From a virus, in the IMG/VR virus record IMGVR_UViG_3300043449_000581, positions 1 to 42,554 of that record: DNA of 42,554 nt. One strand, written 5' to 3'. The translations under genes and the position numbers were made by a program. Below are positions 1-10,649 of the stretch, piece by piece; position 1 is the first letter of the stretch, and the number at the start of each line of letters is the position of its first letter. Under the pieces are notes generated by a model. The model was given only the letters and a program-made list of their open reading frames with translations. It had not been told where the DNA came from and ran no database searches.

Positions 1-57
1 CGCATTGCGAATGCAGGTTCAGAAGAAGAAATCTTATCCATTCTCAGCGGTCAGTAA
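1..57 (+). CDS. C-terminal fragment of capsid scaffolding protein (partial)
   Basis: The first 18 codons and the TAA stop match the end of the full scaffold-like gene at 41907-42383 (residues RIANAGSEEEILSILSGQ). The gene is cut by the start of the contig and is not a separate gene. It lies 35 bases upstream of the capsid gene, the usual scaffold-capsid order. Confidence 0.9.
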   Translation, partial: RIANAGSEEEILSILSGQ

Positions 58-225
58 AAACCGCACACTAACCAGAAAGGGGATATCGGCACATGCCTGA
101 TGTCTTTTCAACCACAACCTCTGGTGTTGGTTCCAATCTAGTAACAATGGCGTATGACAAGTTAGTTGAACTTAACTTGCGTACAACACCTCAGTTCCGC
201 GCAATTGCGGACAAGAAGGTCGGAA
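1..225. repeat. Left copy of terminal redundancy
   Basis: This segment holds the end of the scaffold gene and the beginning of the capsid gene and recurs at 42327-42554. The copies are identical by eye except for a patch at about 72-98 (42398-42427) covering the ribosome binding site and capsid codons 2-3, where the right copy is three bases longer. The overlap shows that the contig closes on itself or is circularly permuted. Confidence 0.93.
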
Positions 226-1067
226 ACCCAACACACGATGGTTCATCAATCCGCTTCCAATTCTTCACAGATATTGCGGATACAACAATCGCTGGCGCAA
301 CTCTCGCAGAGACAGTTGACCCAGATGCAGTAGCAATTCCAGCAACAACAACACTAGATGTTTCACAACTAGAACTAGGTCGCGTTGTTCTTCCAACTCG
401 TAAGTTGTCACTAATGTCACTTACAGACGTTGACCCATGGATTGCTAACGCAGTTGCATTCAACATGGCAATGACACTTGACAAGGGTGTTGCTGCTGTT
501 CTAGATGCAGGAACAAACGTCATCCGTGAGTCTGCTGGCTCACTATCAACATCTGCTGCAATCACAACTATCGCAACAACAGACTTGCTAAAGTCTCGTG
601 ATATTCGTTATGCAGTAACAAAGATGCGTTCAAACAACGTCGTGCCAAAGGCAGGCGGAATGTTTGTAGCATATGTTCACCCAGAAGTATCTGCGGACCT
701 CCGCACAGAAACTGGAAACAACGTATGGCGCACACCAACAGATTACGTAGACCCATCACGTAACTACGCTGGTGAAATTGGTACATGGGAAGGTGTTCGC
801 TTCATTGAGTCACCTAACATGACAAACACACAGTCAGGTACAGGCTCAGGCGGTACTCAGACTCGTGTTTACAAGTCTTACGTTCTTGGCGCACAGGCTC
901 TTGCAGAGGCTGTATGGAAGGAACCAAAGATTGAGTTCGGTAACGTAGTAGATAAGTTGAACCGTTTCCGTCCAGTCGGCTGGCACGGTATCCTTAACTG
1001 GGCCGTATACCGTCAAGAAGCGTTGTACCGCATTGAGACATCCTCATCAGGACGTCCACAGGCTTAA
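93..1067 (+). CDS. Major capsid protein
   Basis: This 324-residue protein would form the icosahedral shell. It follows the scaffold gene directly, has the usual length for an HK97-fold capsid protein, and lacks signal or membrane segments. Its N-terminus (MPDVFSTTTSGVGSNLV) and the following region with many conserved Asp, Thr and Val residues resemble the N4-gp56-type capsid family by eye; that family assignment is inference. The ATG at 93 follows an AGAAAGGGGA ribosome binding site. The second, truncated copy at 42419 begins MPGDVF instead of MPDVF. A very stable hairpin follows the stop codon, suggesting that this message is stabilised or attenuated. Confidence 0.85.
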   Translation: MPDVFSTTTSGVGSNLVTMAYDKLVELNLRTTPQFRAIADKKVGNPTHDGSSIRFQFFTDIADTTIAGATLAETVDPDAVAIPATTTLDVSQLELGRVVLPTRKLSLMSLTDVDPWIANAVAFNMAMTLDKGVAAVLDAGTNVIRESAGSLSTSAAITTIATTDLLKSRDIRYAVTKMRSNNVVPKAGGMFVAYVHPEVSADLRTETGNNVWRTPTDYVDPSRNYAGEIGTWEGVRFIESPNMTNTQSGTGSGGTQTRVYKSYVLGAQALAEAVWKEPKIEFGNVVDKLNRFRPVGWHGILNWAVYRQEALYRIETSSSGRPQA

Positions 1068-1084
1068 TCAAGCAGTTAGACGGG

Positions 1085-1110
1085 TGGGCAGGGGCTTCGG
1101 TCCCTGCTCA
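1085..1110 (+). terminator. UUCG-capped hairpin after the capsid gene
   Basis: Bases 1086-1095 pair with 1100-1109 without a gap (two G-T pairs), and T1085 pairs with A1110, closing a C(UUCG)G tetraloop, an exceptionally stable RNA loop. No T-run follows, so it is more likely a partial terminator or a 3' stabiliser that sets capsid expression apart from the downstream genes than a complete intrinsic terminator. Confidence 0.7.
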
Positions 1111-1134
1111 TCAGTAAAACTACTAGGAGGCGAA

Positions 1135-1386
1135 ATGGCTTATAGATTCACAACCCCAACCATAAGTGAGGGTCCAGCAGGTGAAGGCCGTCTATTCAGC
1201 CGTTACAGGCTCGTAAGAGGCATCACAGTCCTTAAGGTAGATGGACTTTATTATGAAATTCGCTATCCTTCAAGTGAAGAGGTAGAGGATGCAGAAGTTG
1301 CCTACATCGGAGGTTACTCCTATGAGGTTGATGCAACAGAAAAGGCTGCACTAGAGGCAGCAGGTTACACAGTGGAGACGGTATGA
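1135..1386 (+). CDS. Small conserved-type virion-region protein, unknown function
   Basis: The product has 83 residues, MAYRFTTPTISEGPAGEGRL onward. The ATG at 1135 is chosen because it follows a strong CTAGGAGG ribosome binding site; an open frame extends upstream to 1033 but runs into the capsid gene and the hairpin. The C-terminal part (EKAALEAAGYTVETV) resembles the end of small head-tail proteins. The position just after the capsid gene suggests a head completion or decoration role, but no family is recognised with certainty. It overlaps the next gene by ATGA. Confidence 0.7.
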   Translation: MAYRFTTPTISEGPAGEGRLFSRYRLVRGITVLKVDGLYYEIRYPSSEEVEDAEVAYIGGYSYEVDATEKAALEAAGYTVETV

Positions 1387-1697
1387 GACACAGATTAGAC
1401 CACCCAGAAGATGTTGAGGGTTGCTTTGGATGCAAGGTTCTAGGACTCCAGATGAGTCCAGGGGATGCTTCATCACAAAAGTCAATGACCAACAAGAAGT
1501 GGGATGGAGAGTTGGATGCCTATCGACAAGCACGTGCCGATGGGATACAACCAGCAGGAACAAGTATGGCAAAGATTCAAGAGGCTCGCAGAGCATCCGA
1601 GGCTATGGGTAAACCTTACGACTCGAATACTATGCCCAACACAAACTTAATCAAAAACAACACAGTATCTAAACTAAAGGAAGTAGGGCTAGTTTAA
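1383..1697 (+). CDS. Hypothetical protein with N-terminal Cys pair
   Basis: The product has 104 residues. The N-terminus MRHRLDHPEDVEGCFGCKVL contains a CxxC motif that could bind a metal; the rest is hydrophilic and rich in Ala, Lys and Asn. Start and stop are coupled to both neighbours (ATGA at the front, TAATG at the end), so it belongs to the same transcript as the capsid gene. No function can be assigned. A minor virion or head-tail role is inferred only from position. Confidence 0.7.
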   Translation: MRHRLDHPEDVEGCFGCKVLGLQMSPGDASSQKSMTNKKWDGELDAYRQARADGIQPAGTSMAKIQEARRASEAMGKPYDSNTMPNTNLIKNNTVSKLKEVGLV

Positions 1698-1837
1698 TGT
1701 CAATGAAAAATGAAAAGTACAAGTCAAAGTCAGCAATGAAGCGCCACGAAAAGATGGAAGGCGCTAAAGAAATGACGATGGAATATGGCAAGAAGAAGAC
1801 TGTTAAGAAGGCTGCTAAGAAGATGGGTAAGAAGTAA
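1697..1837 (+). CDS. Lysine-rich mini-protein (46 aa)
   Basis: The reading frame begins at the ATG that overlaps the previous stop (TAATG) and encodes MSMKNEKYKSKSAMKRHEKM followed by a tail of Lys and Ala ending KKMGKK. About a third of the residues are Lys, so it is strongly basic. It is the first of several tiny basic proteins here. It might bind DNA in the particle; this is inference, and the tight coupling is the main evidence that it is a gene. Confidence 0.6.
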   Translation: MSMKNEKYKSKSAMKRHEKMEGAKEMTMEYGKKKTVKKAAKKMGKK

Positions 1838-1839
1838 TT

Positions 1840-2031
1840 ATGGCTAAGAAACCTAAAGATGTTGGTGTCTTCGGTAAGACATATGACTATGCTGCAACTA
1901 TTGCTAAAAGTTACAAGAAGTGGGATAAGTTAACAAATGCTCCTGCTCGCAGTCCAGAAGCAGGACAATTCTGGGGAGCAGTTCTACAGAACCGCAAGTA
2001 CAACTCTCAAGGTAAGCAGATAAAGAAGTGA
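1840..2031 (+). CDS. Small basic protein (63 aa), unknown function
   Basis: The product MAKKPKDVGVFGKTYDYAAT onward is 63 residues, basic, with aromatic residues in the middle (FWGAVLQNRKY). It starts two bases after the previous stop and overlaps the next gene, which starts at GTG 2028 (GTGA). No membrane segment or recognisable domain is seen. The context is a run of small basic virion-region genes. Confidence 0.65.
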   Translation: MAKKPKDVGVFGKTYDYAATIAKSYKKWDKLTNAPARSPEAGQFWGAVLQNRKYNSQGKQIKK

Positions 2032-2201
2032 AAAAAGCACTTAAGACTAAAGAAGCAAAAGTTATGCATGAATTCAAGACTGGAACACTTCACTCTGGTA
2101 AGGGTGGCAAAGTAGTTAAGTCTCGTAAGCAAGCAATTGCTATTGCACTCTCAGAGGCTGGCAAGTCTATGCCTAAGAAGATGGCAAAGAAAAAGAAATG
2201 A
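2028..2201 (+). CDS. Small DUF6496-like basic protein
   Basis: The gene starts with GTG at 2028 inside the previous stop region and encodes 57 residues. The core MHEFKTGTLHSGKGGKVVKS followed by RKQAIAIALSEAGKS is the signature I associate with the DUF6496 family of short phage and bacterial proteins of unknown function; the C-terminus is a Lys tail. It overlaps the next ATG (ATGA at 2198). Function unknown. Confidence 0.7.
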   Translation: MKKALKTKEAKVMHEFKTGTLHSGKGGKVVKSRKQAIAIALSEAGKSMPKKMAKKKK

Positions 2202-2476
2202 AAGACTCACGACTAACACGGGCTGGAGTAGCAGGCTTTAATAAGCCTAAGGCCACTCCAAGCCACCCTACTAAGTCACACGTAGTTGTGGCTAAGGTAG
2301 GTAGCCAAGTTAAAACCATACGTTTTGGACAACAAGGCGTTTCTGGCTCACCTAAAAAAGCAGGAGAATCTGCATCCTATGCAGCACGTCGTAAGTCTTT
2401 CAAAGCAAGACATGCAAGTAATATATCCAAGGGAAAAATGAGTGCCGCATATTGGGCAGACAAGGTGAAATGGTAA
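2198..2476 (+). CDS. Conserved small phage protein (SPK...ARHASNI...AYWADKVKW type)
   Basis: This 92-residue product ends with the block SPKKAGESASYAARRKSFKA then RHASNISKGKMSAAYWADKVKW. Very similar blocks occur in short proteins of marine and freshwater phages, where they have no assigned role (recalled pattern, not searched). The protein is basic, with Arg and Lys spread along its length. It is coupled to both neighbours (ATGA before, TAATG after). Confidence 0.7.
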   Translation: MKDSRLTRAGVAGFNKPKATPSHPTKSHVVVAKVGSQVKTIRFGQQGVSGSPKKAGESASYAARRKSFKARHASNISKGKMSAAYWADKVKW

Positions 2477-2997
2477 TGGCAAAAATTAAAGTATCACAGG
2501 CTACAATCGATAAGATTAAAACAATGGGAATGACTAAAGCACTTAAGGGTGCTTCTGGTGCTAATCCAGAAATGAAAGAAGCACTAACTCGTATGTATGG
2601 TGCCAAGCGTGTATCTGCTGCAGGTATGGGTCGTGCTGCTGCTAATAAGGCTGCAGTTGCTTCTCGTCCTGCTGCTAAGTCAGCCGATGCTGCTCGTGCA
2701 GCAACAAGTCGAGTTTCAGCAAAGCCACTTCCAACTAAGAAGTCAGGAACAACTGACCCATTTGCTAGGGCAGTATTTGGCGTAGGTCGAGCAATTAGCA
2801 ACAATGGTGCTGGTACATCTACTCGTAAGCCAGTTACTGGTAAGCCATCTGTTGGTGAAAAGATTAGTGCAGCACTATCTGGTAAAGGTGTAGGCAATCG
2901 TTCATCTGCAGCATCAGTGGCAACAACTAACGCAAAGCGTATGGGTATTTCAGTTGCTGAATATAACAAGCGTCTAAACGCAAAGAAGTCTAAGTAA
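2476..2997 (+). CDS. Basic Ala/Lys/Ser-rich virion-region protein
   Basis: The ATG at 2476 overlaps the previous stop as TAATG, matching the coupling used by its neighbours; an upstream in-frame ATG at 2452 is less likely. The product has 173 residues. Residues 1-50 look folded (KIKVSQATIDKIKTMGMTKA, then GANPEMKEALTRMYG); the rest is low-complexity Ala, Ser, Lys and Arg, ending in a basic tail. It resembles a histone-like nucleoid or DNA-condensing tail. No family is recognised. Confidence 0.65.
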   Translation: MAKIKVSQATIDKIKTMGMTKALKGASGANPEMKEALTRMYGAKRVSAAGMGRAAANKAAVASRPAAKSADAARAATSRVSAKPLPTKKSGTTDPFARAVFGVGRAISNNGAGTSTRKPVTGKPSVGEKISAALSGKGVGNRSSAASVATTNAKRMGISVAEYNKRLNAKKSK

Positions 2998-3026
2998 TTC
3001 CCCTTCAAGTATAAAGGATTTCTACC

Positions 3027-3364
3027 TTGAGTGCAAAGCATAATTTAGTCTGCGAGCAGGCTGGTACATTCACATTTCAGTTCACCATTAAAACTAATGA
3101 TGTTCCATGGGATTTGACTAACTATAACGCAACTATGACAATTCGACCATTTGTAGGTTCAACAGAGACAACTCTGCTTGCCAATGAAACTAATGGCCGT
3201 ATTGTTCTAGGTACAACTAATGGTCAGGTAACTGTCACTATTAGTGCTACGCTTACGAGTGCTATTGCAGCAGGTCGGTATGTTTATGACTTTATTTTAG
3301 ATTCTGGTTCAGTTACAACACGTCTCCTTGAAGGGAAGTTTGTAGTAACACCTGCGGTGACTGT

Positions 3365-3368
<4 letters not shown>
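3027..3368 (+). CDS. Beta-rich baseplate/fibre N-terminal-like protein
   Basis: The product has 113 residues and starts with TTG at 3027 after an AAAGGAT ribosome binding site. The order of strands ([20 protein letters not shown], then ATMTIRP, then [12 protein letters not shown]) resembles the short Ig-like domain at the head of BppU/DUF2479-type baseplate proteins, which often precede fibre genes. It overlaps the collagen-like fibre gene by ATGA, so the two products may attach to each other. Family naming is by eye and tentative. Confidence 0.65.
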
Positions 3369-6234
<2,866 letters not shown>

Positions 6235-6235
<1 letters not shown>

Positions 6236-6390
6236 TGCCAATTGACTTTCCAGCAAGTCCCACAGCAGGACAGACATACACATTTGGTTCACGTACTTGG
6301 CAGTACACAGGAACTGCTTGGATGGCTATCAATAGCACTACCGTGGTAACTGATTCCTTTCCACAGGTTTTAATGCTAGGCGGTATGTAA
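6235..6390 (+). CDS. Small fibre-associated protein (51 aa)
   Basis: Too short to be obvious, this frame starts at the TAATG overlap with the fibre stop and encodes MPIDFPASPTAGQTYTFGSR followed by TWQYTGTAWMAINST, a motif frequent in phage fibre tips and short fibre proteins. Its last residues (VLMLGGM) recall the end of the fibre-like protein at 8914-9465 (TFMLMGA). It may cap or oligomerise with the collagen-like fibre. Function is inferred from motif and position. Confidence 0.7.
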
Positions 6391-6412
6391 AGATTCACCG
6401 CGCGTGGGTAGT

Positions 6413-6439
6413 ACCTTTTGTGGTATATTGGCAAAAGGT
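6413..6439 (+). other. Inverted repeat in gap before methyltransferase
   Basis: ACCTTTTG (6413-6420) and CAAAAGGT (6432-6439) are perfect 8-base inverted repeats with an 11-base loop containing TATATT. This 66-base gap is the only real break between the fibre genes and the methyltransferase. It could be an operator, a weak terminator or the edge of an inserted module. Confidence 0.5.
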
Positions 6440-6456
6440 CTATCTACGGGGGTTGC

Positions 6457-6969
6457 ATGCCATATTCAGATACTTCAAATATTGAGTGGACTAAATGGTT
6501 GCTAGAGCAACTGAAACCAAAGAGTATCATGGATGTAGGGGCTGGCGCAGGTAAATACGGTTTGCTGGCAAGGGAAGTTCTGCCTGATGTAGCACTATCT
6601 TGCATAGAGGTATGGGAACCATACTTTGATGAGTTTAATCTTATGAGTATCTACCCTACAGTCTATAAGCGCGATGTGCGAGAACATAAAGATTTCAAGT
6701 ATGACCTAGTAATTCTAGGCGATGTACTTGAACACATGAGTAAAGAAGACTCTATCAAGTTATGGGAATTGATTAAGAGCCAAGCAAAAGCAGCAATGAT
6801 TTCAATTCCGATTGTTCACTTTCCTCAAGGCCATGAACATAATAACCCATATGAAGAGCACATTGTAGATGACTGGACACATGAGCAAGTAATGTCTACC
6901 TTTACTGGCATTACAGGATACAGAACATTTGATGTTACTGGTTCTTATGTAGCGGAGTTTAAGCGATGA
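6457..6969 (+). CDS. Class I SAM-dependent methyltransferase
   Basis: The 170-residue product carries motif I MDVGAGAGKYG (about residues 25-35), the acidic residue after strand 2 (E51) and motif IV LVILGDVLEHM (about 83-93), the marks of the small class I methyltransferase fold. It lacks a target-recognition domain and an NPPY or PC motif, so it is unlikely to be a DNA methylase and more likely acts on a sugar, small molecule or protein. The ATG at 6457 follows a G-rich stretch; an upstream in-frame start at 6418 lies inside the inverted repeat. It overlaps the glycosyltransferase gene by ATGA, so the two probably act on the same product. Confidence 0.85.
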   Translation: MPYSDTSNIEWTKWLLEQLKPKSIMDVGAGAGKYGLLAREVLPDVALSCIEVWEPYFDEFNLMSIYPTVYKRDVREHKDFKYDLVILGDVLEHMSKEDSIKLWELIKSQAKAAMISIPIVHFPQGHEHNNPYEEHIVDDWTHEQVMSTFTGITGYRTFDVTGSYVAEFKR

Positions 6970-8012
6970 AAATAGCGGTTTATACAATTGCCAAAAATGA
7001 AGAACAGTTTGTAGAGCGTTGGTATGAGTCAGCCAAGGATGCTGACTATCTATTGATAGCAGATACAGGTTCTACTGATGAAACAGTTGCTAAAGCCAAG
7101 GCACTAGGTATCAATGTCGTTGACATTACAGTATCTCCTTGGAGATTTGATATGGCTCGCAACGCTTCTCTTGCTGCGATTCCTGCAGATATAGATTACT
7201 GCATAGCCCTAGACATGGATGAAGTCCTTGTTAAAGGATGGCGCAAATATCTTGAGACTGCTACTAAGTCAAGAGTCAGGTATGGATACACTTGGTCTTG
7301 GAAAGATGATGGTAGTCCAGGACTGGTCTATGGTGGAGATAAGATTCATGCTCGACATGGATACAGATGGAAGCATCCAGTCCATGAGATTCTAGTCAAC
7401 TATGGTAGACAAGAAGAGCAAGAGTGGGTTGAACTCAAGATTGAGCATCATCCAGACCACAGTAAGTCTCGTGCTCAGTACCTACCTTTGCTAGAGATAG
7501 CAGTAGCCGAAGACCCTACTGGAGATAGAAACTTATTCTATCTAGGTAGAGAGTACTACTTTAACAACAGACTTAAAGAGGCTGCTGAGAAGTTTTATGA
7601 ATACATAAAGTATGCAACATGGGCTCCAGAGATTATGACAGCAAAGGTCTATCTATCTAAGTGTGAGCCAGAACTTGCTGAACAGCATTTAAATGAAGCA
7701 ATCAAGATTAGTAGTAGACGTGAATCTCTTATTGAGACCTCTAAGTACTACTATGAAAAACAAGATTGGGCTAAGTGCGGATTTTTTGCACTAGAGGCTT
7801 TAAAGATAAAAGAGAAGCCACTTGACTACCTTTGCGAAGGTTGGGCTTGGGGTGAACAACCTTACGACCTTGCTGCTATCTCATACTACAACTTAGGTGA
7901 GTATGACTTGGCTTACAAGTACGGCGAAGAAGCAGTAAAGATAAACCCCAATGACGAACGATTGCAGAACAATCTGCACTTCTATCAGGAGAAGATAAAT
8001 GGCAACACTTAA
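6966..8012 (+). CDS. Family 2 glycosyltransferase with C-terminal TPR-like helices
   Basis: The 348-residue product begins MKIAVYTIAKNEEQFVERWY, typical of GT-A family 2 enzymes, with the nucleotide-sugar motif DTGSTD at 33-38 and the metal-binding DMDE at 83-86. The second half, from about residue 170, is a row of helical repeats (for example YNLGEYDLAYKYGEEAVKIN) like tetratricopeptide repeats, as in several protein-modifying glycosyltransferases. No membrane segment is seen, so it acts in the cytoplasm. Coupling to the methyltransferase and placement among fibre genes suggest it decorates a virion protein; modification of host surface sugar is an alternative. Confidence 0.87.
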   Translation: MKIAVYTIAKNEEQFVERWYESAKDADYLLIADTGSTDETVAKAKALGINVVDITVSPWRFDMARNASLAAIPADIDYCIALDMDEVLVKGWRKYLETATKSRVRYGYTWSWKDDGSPGLVYGGDKIHARHGYRWKHPVHEILVNYGRQEEQEWVELKIEHHPDHSKSRAQYLPLLEIAVAEDPTGDRNLFYLGREYYFNNRLKEAAEKFYEYIKYATWAPEIMTAKVYLSKCEPELAEQHLNEAIKISSRRESLIETSKYYYEKQDWAKCGFFALEALKIKEKPLDYLCEGWAWGEQPYDLAAISYYNLGEYDLAYKYGEEAVKINPNDERLQNNLHFYQEKINGNT

Positions 8013-8904
8013 AGACATGGTTGATGAGGTTCGCTCAAACCTTGCTGGGTATACGCTAAGACAAGACCGTATTACTTATCTTTCAAATGCAAGTGGAATC
8101 ACCACTACATCAGCATCACTTACAATTGGTTCTAGCAATGACCTTGCTAAAGGAATCATCGAAATTGATGATGAATTGCTATGGGTAGACACTTTTGATA
8201 AGACAACCAGCACATTAAACATTATTCCTGGCTTTGGCCGTGGCTACGGAAACACTACTCCTGCTCCTCATGCTCGATACGCACAGGTTACTCTATCTCC
8301 TTCTTTCCCTCGCGTAAGCATTAAGAATGCTATTAACGATACTATCAACTCAGTCTTTCCTAAACTTTGGGCTACTTCAACTACAACAATTACCTACAAT
8401 AGTGTTCAGACAGCATACGCACTACCTGATGATGTGCAAGATGTTCTTGGAGTTTCATGGCAAACAACTGGTCCATCTAAAGAATGGCTTCCAGTTCGCA
8501 ACTGGCGTCAAGACTCAATGGCCAATCGTGCTGCATTCAACTCTGGAACTACCATTTCAATCTATGACCGTATTGAAGCAGGCCGTACAATTCAAATTTA
8601 CTATACAACTACCCCCAATACACTAGATAGCAATACTGATGAATTTGCTGATGTAACTGGTTTACCAGAAACATCACGGGATGTAATCATCCTAGGAGCA
8701 TGCAGTAAGTTGTTGACCTACATAGATGCTGGACGAGTTAATCTTACTTCTGCAGAATCTGATGCAGCCGATAGTAAAATCCCTTCTCAGGCTGGTACTA
8801 ACTCAGGTAAATATATCTATGCACTATTTCAGACTCGCCTTAAAGAAGAAGCAAGTAAGTTACTCAGCCAATACCCAGCAAAAATCCACTACACCCGTTA
8901 CTAA
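7999..8904 (+). CDS. Virion structural protein, probable head-tail adaptor
   Basis: The 301-residue product starts inside the end of the glycosyltransferase gene (14-base overlap). Residues about 50-95 hold the motif IEIDDELLWVD and GFGRGYGNTTPAPHARYAQV, a beta element recurring in phage tail and adaptor proteins. The central part with PRVSIKNAINDTINSVFPKL and the mixed helical C-terminus fit adaptor or tail-tube-A-like proteins, but a fibre component is possible. The assignment rests on order and pattern, not a clear family signature. Confidence 0.6.
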   Translation: MATLKDMVDEVRSNLAGYTLRQDRITYLSNASGITTTSASLTIGSSNDLAKGIIEIDDELLWVDTFDKTTSTLNIIPGFGRGYGNTTPAPHARYAQVTLSPSFPRVSIKNAINDTINSVFPKLWATSTTTITYNSVQTAYALPDDVQDVLGVSWQTTGPSKEWLPVRNWRQDSMANRAAFNSGTTISIYDRIEAGRTIQIYYTTTPNTLDSNTDEFADVTGLPETSRDVIILGACSKLLTYIDAGRVNLTSAESDAADSKIPSQAGTNSGKYIYALFQTRLKEEASKLLSQYPAKIHYTRY

Positions 8905-8913
8905 GGAATATAA

Positions 8914-9465
8914 ATGACTCGTAAATATTCAAGTATTAGTCTACAGACAACACTTGCATCTGGTATTTCGAACTCTGCAACATCTATGATTGTTGCTAGC
9001 AGTTCTGCCTCTGCGTTACTTGGCGGTGTATCACTTACCGCTGGCAACGTTGACCAATTTACTCTTGCTCTTGACCCTGATACGGTTAATGAAGAAATTG
9101 TATTTGTAACCGGTTCTTCTGGGGATACATTAACAATTGTTCGTGGTCGTGCTGGAACAAGTGCTGTAAGCCATTCAGGCGGAGCAACTGTTAAACACGT
9201 ATTGACTTCTGATGATTTAGATTACTTTACATCAGTTGGAGTAATTGCCAGCGCAGCATTGCCTAAATCTACAGTAACAACTAAAGGTGATTTATTAGCA
9301 GCAACTGGAAGTGCTGTCATTGCTCGTGTAGGTGTGGGCTCTAATGGGCAAGTTTTAACCGCTGATTCAACTCAAACAGCGGGTGTTAAATGGGAAACCG
9401 TTGCAACACCACCAGCAACTAGCGATGGCTCAGTTGCAACAACTTTTATGCTTATGGGAGCATAA
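8914..9465 (+). CDS. Tail fibre-like structural protein
   Basis: The 183-residue product contains the element EEIVFVTGSSGDTLTIVRGR followed by AGTSAVSHSGGATV, a common beta motif of phage tail and fibre proteins, and a C-terminal GQVLTADSTQTAGVKWETV segment frequent at fibre ends. It ends TFMLMGA, similar to the 51-residue protein at 6235-6390. It probably forms part of the fibre or baseplate assembly. Confidence 0.7.
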   Translation: MTRKYSSISLQTTLASGISNSATSMIVASSSASALLGGVSLTAGNVDQFTLALDPDTVNEEIVFVTGSSGDTLTIVRGRAGTSAVSHSGGATVKHVLTSDDLDYFTSVGVIASAALPKSTVTTKGDLLAATGSAVIARVGVGSNGQVLTADSTQTAGVKWETVATPPATSDGSVATTFMLMGA

Positions 9466-9497
9466 GACTAACCAACAACCAATAAGGAGAAATAAAA

Positions 9498-9827
9498 ATG
9501 GCAACAACTTACAAGGTGTTGGGACAAGTAATCCCAGCAGCAACAACAGCAACAACTCTTTACACAGTACCTGCTGCAACTAACACAGTAATATCTACTA
9601 TTGTTATCTGTAATCAAGCAGCATCTGCTGCGACATTCCGTATTGCAGTACGTCCAGCAGGTGCCACATTAGCAACGCTTCATTATGTTGCCTATGATGT
9701 AACAGTTGGAGCGGCTGACTCAACAGCCCTTACTCTTGGCTTGACTCTTGCTGCTACAGATGTAGTAACTGTTTACGCTTCAACCGCGACAGTATCATTC
9801 AATGCATACGGAAGCGAAATTGCATAA
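9498..9827 (+). CDS. Small beta-rich virion protein
   Basis: The 109-residue product MATTYKVLGQVIPAATTATT onward is Thr and Ala rich with alternating strands and no charged core, typical of small phage tail or decoration proteins. The start at 9498 is set by an AAGGAG ribosome binding site 8 bases upstream. It overlaps the glycine-rich gene by TAATG. Receptor-binding or capsid decoration are both possible. Confidence 0.7.
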   Translation: MATTYKVLGQVIPAATTATTLYTVPAATNTVISTIVICNQAASAATFRIAVRPAGATLATLHYVAYDVTVGAADSTALTLGLTLAATDVVTVYASTATVSFNAYGSEIA

Positions 9828-10645
9828 TGGGAGTTACTTCATTTACTAATGGCTTTACTAAACAAAGCGGTATTGTTAAGGCAACTGCAATTGCTTCTAC
9901 TGGCTCTCCTACTATTGATACAACTACCCGTGCTGGTAAAACTATCTACACATTTACAGGCTCAGGAACCCTAACGATTGGTGTTGCAGGAACGTGTGAG
10001 ATTTTAGCAATAGGTGGCGGTGGTGGTGCAAGTGGCGGTAGCGTTTCTTCTTCTGGTGGAGGTGCTGGTGGTTATTCTTATAATGCAAATGTCTTTTTAT
10101 CCTCTGGCTCTAACACAGTAACAATTGGTGCTGGAGGAACTGGAAGTGCTAGTAGCGGCAGTGTTGGTCAAGGTAATCCAAGTTTTATCTCACAGTATGT
10201 TGCGTATCATGGTGGCGCGGGCAACGGTTATGGAGCAACTTTTGGTTTTACAGGGGCTTCTGGAGGCGGCGCCACAGGCGGTGGCCTTACTAATCCTTCA
10301 ATGATTTCTACCCAAGGTAATAGTGGTGGTACACCAGGGGGTGCTGGTGAAGGAGGTGGTGGTGGCGGTGGTGCTGGAGCGGTTGGTGGAAATGGAACTA
10401 CTACAGCGGGAGGTAATGGTGGAGCGGGCCTTGCTAATTCAATAACAGGAACCTCAGTAACTTATGCTGGAGGTGGCGGTTCTAGGGGACCAAGTACACA
10501 AGGCACAGGCGGTACAGGAGGTGGCGGTAATGCTGCTTCATCAGGTACTGGAGGTAACGGTACTGCGAACCGTGGTGGCGGTGGTGGTGGTGGCCCAACC
10601 GGTGGTAATGGTGGTTCAGGTGTAGTAATAGTAGTGATTGGATAA
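9827..10645 (+). CDS. Glycine-rich fibre tip/adhesin-like protein
   Basis: Of 272 residues, about the first 60 form a beta-rich anchor (SGTLTIGVAGTCEILAIGGG); the rest is dominated by Gly in blocks such as GGGGGGGAGAVGGNG and ends in the hydrophobic strand GVVIVVIG. Gly-rich blocks of this kind build polyglycine II helices in the T4-like S16 gp38 adhesin (known family fact); use as a receptor-binding tip here is inference. Reverse-strand open frames under this gene are artefacts of the G-rich composition. Confidence 0.75.
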   Translation: MGVTSFTNGFTKQSGIVKATAIASTGSPTIDTTTRAGKTIYTFTGSGTLTIGVAGTCEILAIGGGGGASGGSVSSSGGGAGGYSYNANVFLSSGSNTVTIGAGGTGSASSGSVGQGNPSFISQYVAYHGGAGNGYGATFGFTGASGGGATGGGLTNPSMISTQGNSGGTPGGAGEGGGGGGGAGAVGGNGTTTAGGNGGAGLANSITGTSVTYAGGGGSRGPSTQGTGGTGGGGNAASSGTGGNGTANRGGGGGGGPTGGNGGSGVVIVVIG

Positions 10646-10649
10646 AACA

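Noticed and set aside
1033-1134. Longer N-terminus for the gene at 1135-1386
   Set aside because: The extension overlaps the capsid gene and the UUCG hairpin, while ATG 1135 has an ideal ribosome binding site.
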